Origin: JAJDTR01 sp965220415
GTDB lineage: Bacteria; Poribacteria; WGA-4E; JAJDTR01
Length of the DNA stretch: 64,000 nucleotides
NCBI GenBank assembly: GCA_965220415.1
Contig: OZ244829.1
Span: forward strand, 5,890,001 to 5,954,000
Reading direction: 5' to 3'
Shown: positions 60,765 to 64,000 of the stretch, piece after piece
Layout: each line of letters starts with the position of its first letter
Numbering within the stretch: position 1 is the first letter of the stretch
Made by a program: the position numbers and the translations under genes
Notes under the pieces: generated by a model
What the model saw: the letters and a program-made list of their open reading frames with translations, nothing else
The model's database searches: none
What the model was told of the DNA's origin: nothing

Positions 60765-61084
60765 AGCATGACCAAAGCGTACAATTCCCAATCAAATCGC
60801 AATTCAAGTTGCATAGTTTTCACTGGGTAAAAAATAAACGTAACTGTTTAGTCCGTTGATTTCTGGAATCGAGCATTGTGAATCTAGACTGCTTTTCCCC
60901 ATTTTCTCGGCTGATCTCGTGTGCATGCTTATTTTTCCGGTTTGTAGTAGGATCAAGCGGGTGGATAGCGAGCGCGATAGAAATCCCTCTTCATTGCCCG
61001 TCCTGTGGCTCTGGGGGTTTTACTGACCACTAATCACTAGCCACTAAACACTTACAGATAAACTTTGTGATAGGAGAAAACTAC
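60765..61084. other. Intergenic with inverted 36 bp element
   Basis: Contains a minus-orientation 36 bp element (60951-60986) and CCACTAATCACTAGCCACTA, a short dispersed tract. Confidence 0.5.
60951..60986 (-). repeat. 36 bp GATC-bounded element (minus orientation)
   Basis: Minus strand GGATTTCTATCGCGC to CCGCTTGATC, 36 bases; left GATC has become GATT. Confidence 0.75.
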
Positions 61085-63085
61085 ATGAGCGCTGACGATC
61101 GGGTAAAACCAACCGCAGAAGAAATGACGACGACGAAAGAGTGGATCACTTCAAACCTCGGACAACAGGCAACCGTTCCGCCCTTCTCCTTCAAATACGG
61201 AGACGGAACATCAGCCGATTTTCTCGAAGGTTGCGAGACCAACGACTCCTCAGAGGAGTTGGACGAATGCCGCACCCGGCGGACGCTCACATACACCGAT
61301 CCGCAGACGGGCTTGCAAGTGCGATGCGTTGCAATCGAATACAACGATTTTCCAGTCGTCGAGTGGTCTCTCTATTTCAAGAATACCGGCACGTCGGATA
61401 CTCCCGTTCTGTCAGATATTTACCCTCTGGACATAGATCTGGATTTCGGTCTACAGGAGAACGAGGGCGATGTGGTGCTGCACCACTTTGCGGGCGGCTT
61501 TGCCGAGCCGAGCGCTTACAGGCCCTTCGAGGCGGCGATGCAACCGGGCACAAACAAACGTATCACCGGTGCCGGAGGACGTCCGACGAATTCGGACATG
61601 TCCTATTTCAACGTCGAAGGTCGAAAAGATGAAGGCGTCATTGTGGTTGTCGGTTGGTCCGGTCAATGGTCGGCCGACTTCAGTTGCAGTTCGGATAGGG
61701 AGATGCACGTCTCCGCCGGTCAGGAGCTCACCCACTTTAAGCTGCATCCCCAAGAGGAGGTCCGAACACCCCTAATCGCGCTTCTGTTCTGGCAAGGCAG
61801 GGATTGGATCGATTCACAGAACATCTGGCGGCGCTGGATGATGCATCACAGTATGCCCAAACCCTTCGGACAACTTCCCGAACCTCGTGTCCTCGGTTCT
61901 AGTTACCGGGTGACCGGCGAGATGGTGAACGCAACCGAAGAGAACCAAATCATGTTTATCGATCGCTATATTGAGGAGAACCTGAAACTCGATTATTGGT
62001 GGATGGATGCCGGCTGGTATCCTTGCGGTGACGGCTGGGGAAACGTGGGCACATGGGAAGTGGACACGAATCGTTTTCCGAGAGGATTGCGCGCCATCTG
62101 TGACTATGCCCATTCCAAGAACATCAAGACGATGGTTTGGTTTGAACCGGAGCGAGTTTCCGCGAATAGCTGGATTGCCAAGAACCATCCCGAGTGGGTG
62201 TTGGGCGGCGCGGATGGCGGACTCCTGAACCTCGGAAATCCGGACGCCTGGAACTGGTTGACCAATCACGTTGATGAACTCCTGACCGAGCAGGGCATTG
62301 ATGTCTATCGGCAGGATTTCAACATAGATCCACTCGATTATTGGCGCGAGAATGACGCGGACGACAGACAAGGCATCACCGAAATCAAGCATGTGACCGG
62401 GTATTTGGCGTATTGGGACGAGTTGATTCGCCGCCACCCAAATATGCTTATCGACACCTGCGCCTCCGGTGGACGACGGAACGACCTTGAGACCCTGCGC
62501 CGCGCAGTTCCCCTCTGGCGCACCGACTACCAATACGAACCTATCGGAGAGCAGTGTCAGACCTATGGCATCTCCTTTTGGATACCCTATCACGGTGGCG
62601 GCAACGTTGCCGACGCCAGTGCCGACTACGGCGGAGAAGGCTATACGGCAGTTGAATCGTACGCATTCTGGAGCACCTGTTACCCCAGCATAAACAGTGC
62701 AATTGACATACGTGTCAAAGAGATTGACTACGAGGGGCTGCGAAAGTTGCACCGGCAGCGGCGAGAGATTGTGGATTACTATTACGGTGATTTTTACCCG
62801 CTTACCCCCTACAGTCTGGAGAAGGACGTCTGGATAGCTTGGCAGTTCAACATGACGGAGTCAAGTGAAGGCATGGTGCAGGCATTCCGCCGACCCGACA
62901 ACAAGACCGGCACGTGTGAGTTTAAGCTTCATGGACTGGACCCTGCGTCCGACTACACGTTAACCACTTTCGATGCTCCCGGTGAAGTCATCATGGGTGG
63001 GGGCGAATTGATGGAAGATGGTCTAGAGGTGTCTATCAATGAGTGCCCGGGCGCGGCCGTAATAACATATAAGAAGGTTGACTAA
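61085..63085 (+). CDS. GH36-type alpha-galactosidase
   Basis: About 666 residues from the ATG at 61085, behind ATAGGAG. Family GH36 signatures: YWWMDAGWYPCGDGWGNVG, the MVWFEPERV strand, the nucleophile Asp in VYRQDFNIDP and the acid/base region CASGGRRNDLETLRRAVPLWRTD. There is no signal peptide, so it is cytoplasmic and would cleave alpha-galactosides after uptake. N-terminal beta domain and C-terminal sandwich (FRRPDNKTGTCEFKLHGLDP) are complete. A second homologous gene starts 132 bases downstream. Confidence 0.88.
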   Translation: MSADDRVKPTAEEMTTTKEWITSNLGQQATVPPFSFKYGDGTSADFLEGCETNDSSEELDECRTRRTLTYTDPQTGLQVRCVAIEYNDFPVVEWSLYFKNTGTSDTPVLSDIYPLDIDLDFGLQENEGDVVLHHFAGGFAEPSAYRPFEAAMQPGTNKRITGAGGRPTNSDMSYFNVEGRKDEGVIVVVGWSGQWSADFSCSSDREMHVSAGQELTHFKLHPQEEVRTPLIALLFWQGRDWIDSQNIWRRWMMHHSMPKPFGQLPEPRVLGSSYRVTGEMVNATEENQIMFIDRYIEENLKLDYWWMDAGWYPCGDGWGNVGTWEVDTNRFPRGLRAICDYAHSKNIKTMVWFEPERVSANSWIAKNHPEWVLGGADGGLLNLGNPDAWNWLTNHVDELLTEQGIDVYRQDFNIDPLDYWRENDADDRQGITEIKHVTGYLAYWDELIRRHPNMLIDTCASGGRRNDLETLRRAVPLWRTDYQYEPIGEQCQTYGISFWIPYHGGGNVADASADYGGEGYTAVESYAFWSTCYPSINSAIDIRVKEIDYEGLRKLHRQRREIVDYYYGDFYPLTPYSLEKDVWIAWQFNMTESSEGMVQAFRRPDNKTGTCEFKLHGLDPASDYTLTTFDAPGEVIMGGGELMEDGLEVSINECPGAAVITYKKVD

Positions 63086-63154
63086 CCCGTTCCTTGCGCG
63101 GTCGCAGATTCGCGCCTTCTGGAAGGAAATGTCGTGCCCGCAGAAGCAGTTTTC

Positions 63155-63175
63155 GTAGGGTGGGCATTGCCCACC
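63155..63175 (+). repeat. REP-like palindrome, GTAGGGTGGGC family ii (intact)
   Basis: GTAGGGTGGGCATTGCCCACC. Uninterrupted version of the repeat that holds 36 bp elements at 12822-13027. Confidence 0.7.
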
Positions 63176-63217
63176 ATTTCGCATCTTTGAATTGAGTTTT
63201 GCTAGAAAGAGGATAAC

Positions 63218-64000
63218 ATGTCCTTAAAGCCAGCATCTGAAGAAATGGCAGCAGTAGATTCATGGATGGCGGAATGTTTCCCCCCCGAGGCGGCGCGGCG
63301 AGCCTTCTCCTTTGTCTACGACGGGCATCCCTCACGTGACTTCATCGAAGATTGGGACACCGCCTGCAGCAATGAAAAACTTGATGAAGGACGCACCGCA
63401 TACACTCTTACCTTCACCGACCCCGATACGCGCCTCGAAGTGAGGGTTGATGCAATTACATATCGTGATTTCCCTGCCATCGAGTGGGTTCTGAACTTCA
63501 AGAACGGCGGCGCAACCGATACGCCAATCTTGGAACAGATCCTTCCACTTGATGCGAACCTTCCGCTTGCCGAAGAGTCAGCCATCTTGCACTATTCCAA
63601 AGGCGCACTTTGCTGCATTGATGATTTCGCGCCGGTAGAAAAACCGCTTGAACCGGGAGAGCAGACACATCTCCAACCCGGCGGGGGAAGATCGTCAAGT
63701 GAGATACTACCTTTTTTTAACGTCGAGTCGGGATCGAAAGGAGTTGTTACGGGAATAGGCTGGACGGGGGAATGGGAAGCTACTTTCTCCCGGGAAGAAG
63801 AAAGCGCGCTGCGGCTTGGTGCGGGCATGGCGTTAACGCATCTGACATTGCATCCGGGAGAATCAATCCGAACACCGCGGATTGTGATGTTATTCTGGCA
63901 CGGCGCACGCATCAGGGGAAACAACTTGCTCCGCCGGTTTATCCTTGCCCATCACCGCCCCCAACCGAACGGCGAACCTCTCAACCTGCCCGTTATCCTA
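63218..64000 (+). CDS. Second GH36-type alpha-galactosidase, N-terminal part (runs off the window)
   Basis: Open frame from the ATG at 63218 (behind GAAAGAGG) to the window end, 261 codons without a stop. It aligns from start to end with the N-terminal domain of the preceding gene: FSFVYDGHPSRDFIEDWDT, YRDFPAIEWVLNFKNGG, GWTGEWEATFS and RTPRIVMLFWHG correspond to FSFKYGDGTSADFLEG, YNDFPVVEWSLYFKNTG, GWSGQWSADFS and RTPLIALLFWQG. The pair therefore arose by tandem duplication and has diverged considerably. The catalytic domain is beyond the window. Confidence 0.85.
   Translation, partial: MSLKPASEEMAAVDSWMAECFPPEAARRAFSFVYDGHPSRDFIEDWDTACSNEKLDEGRTAYTLTFTDPDTRLEVRVDAITYRDFPAIEWVLNFKNGGATDTPILEQILPLDANLPLAEESAILHYSKGALCCIDDFAPVEKPLEPGEQTHLQPGGGRSSSEILPFFNVESGSKGVVTGIGWTGEWEATFSREEESALRLGAGMALTHLTLHPGESIRTPRIVMLFWHGARIRGNNLLRRFILAHHRPQPNGEPLNLPVIL

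Noticed and set aside
61814..62752. 312-codon minus-strand open frame
   Set aside because: Antisense to the GH36 gene, whose motifs are unambiguous; no independent evidence of coding.

Overview
The window looks like part of a chromosome of an uncultured, moderate-GC, Gram-negative-type bacterium, most consistent with Candidatus Poribacteria or a close relative. This is inferred from gene content: Gfo/Idh/MocA oxidoreductases, a sugar isomerase, a RhmD-like enolase-superfamily enzyme, GH36 enzymes, TauD-type dioxygenase, many PD40/TolB propellers, a dockerin/FlgD-tailed secreted protein, and intergenic DNA full of short dispersed repeats. There is no rRNA or confident tRNA to test it. Genes are dense except in repeat-rich gaps.

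Layout. 1-4073: end of a radical SAM protein, then an ECF transporter energizing module (fused two-domain ATPase and EcfT, no S component). 4118-8351: 2-hydroxyacid dehydrogenase, GNAT, MoaB/MogA and a membrane-anchored double-VWA protein. 9109-12717: an asymmetric heterodimeric ABC exporter. 13149-19348: a complete sugar ABC importer (binding protein, two permeases, ATPase) read leftward from a recognisable promoter, with a hairpin attenuator behind the binding-protein gene. 20008-25042: a GIY-YIG-like protein, a Pro/Lys-rich micro-protein, a candidate structured RNA, a YHYH-type secreted protein and an 850-residue modular secreted protein.

25142-31305 is a defence-like island: an AAA ATPase (DUF3696 type), a PIN nuclease, an unknown protein and a HEPN-domain protein (its frame split by an amber codon) form one operon, next to an orphan, frameshifted type I methylase HsdM. 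31843-34115: oxidoreductase plus sugar isomerase/epimerase. 34441-43824 (minus strand): ArgJ, nucleoside deoxyribosyltransferase, and a run of genes including a DNA methyltransferase, a tRNA-guanine-transglycosylase homologue with a DUF5591-type tail, a GNAT, two membrane proteins, a histidine phosphatase, and a Gfo/Idh/MocA protein. 44528-45706: L-rhamnonate-dehydratase-like enzyme.

45795-59248 is a 13.5 kb array of twelve minus-strand paralogues encoding secreted six-bladed PD40 propellers (one has only two blades), all ending in a shared short C-terminal motif. Inside the array lies a gene for a six-cysteine, knottin-patterned secreted peptide. 59904-64000: a TauD-like dioxygenase and two tandem GH36 alpha-galactosidase-type genes, the last cut by the window end.

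The most unusual non-genic signal is an exactly 36 bp element bounded by GATC at both ends, with at least eleven dispersed copies plus nested composites, all intergenic and repeatedly sitting inside other palindromic repeats (REP-like, headed by GTAG). No cas genes or regular arrays accompany it.
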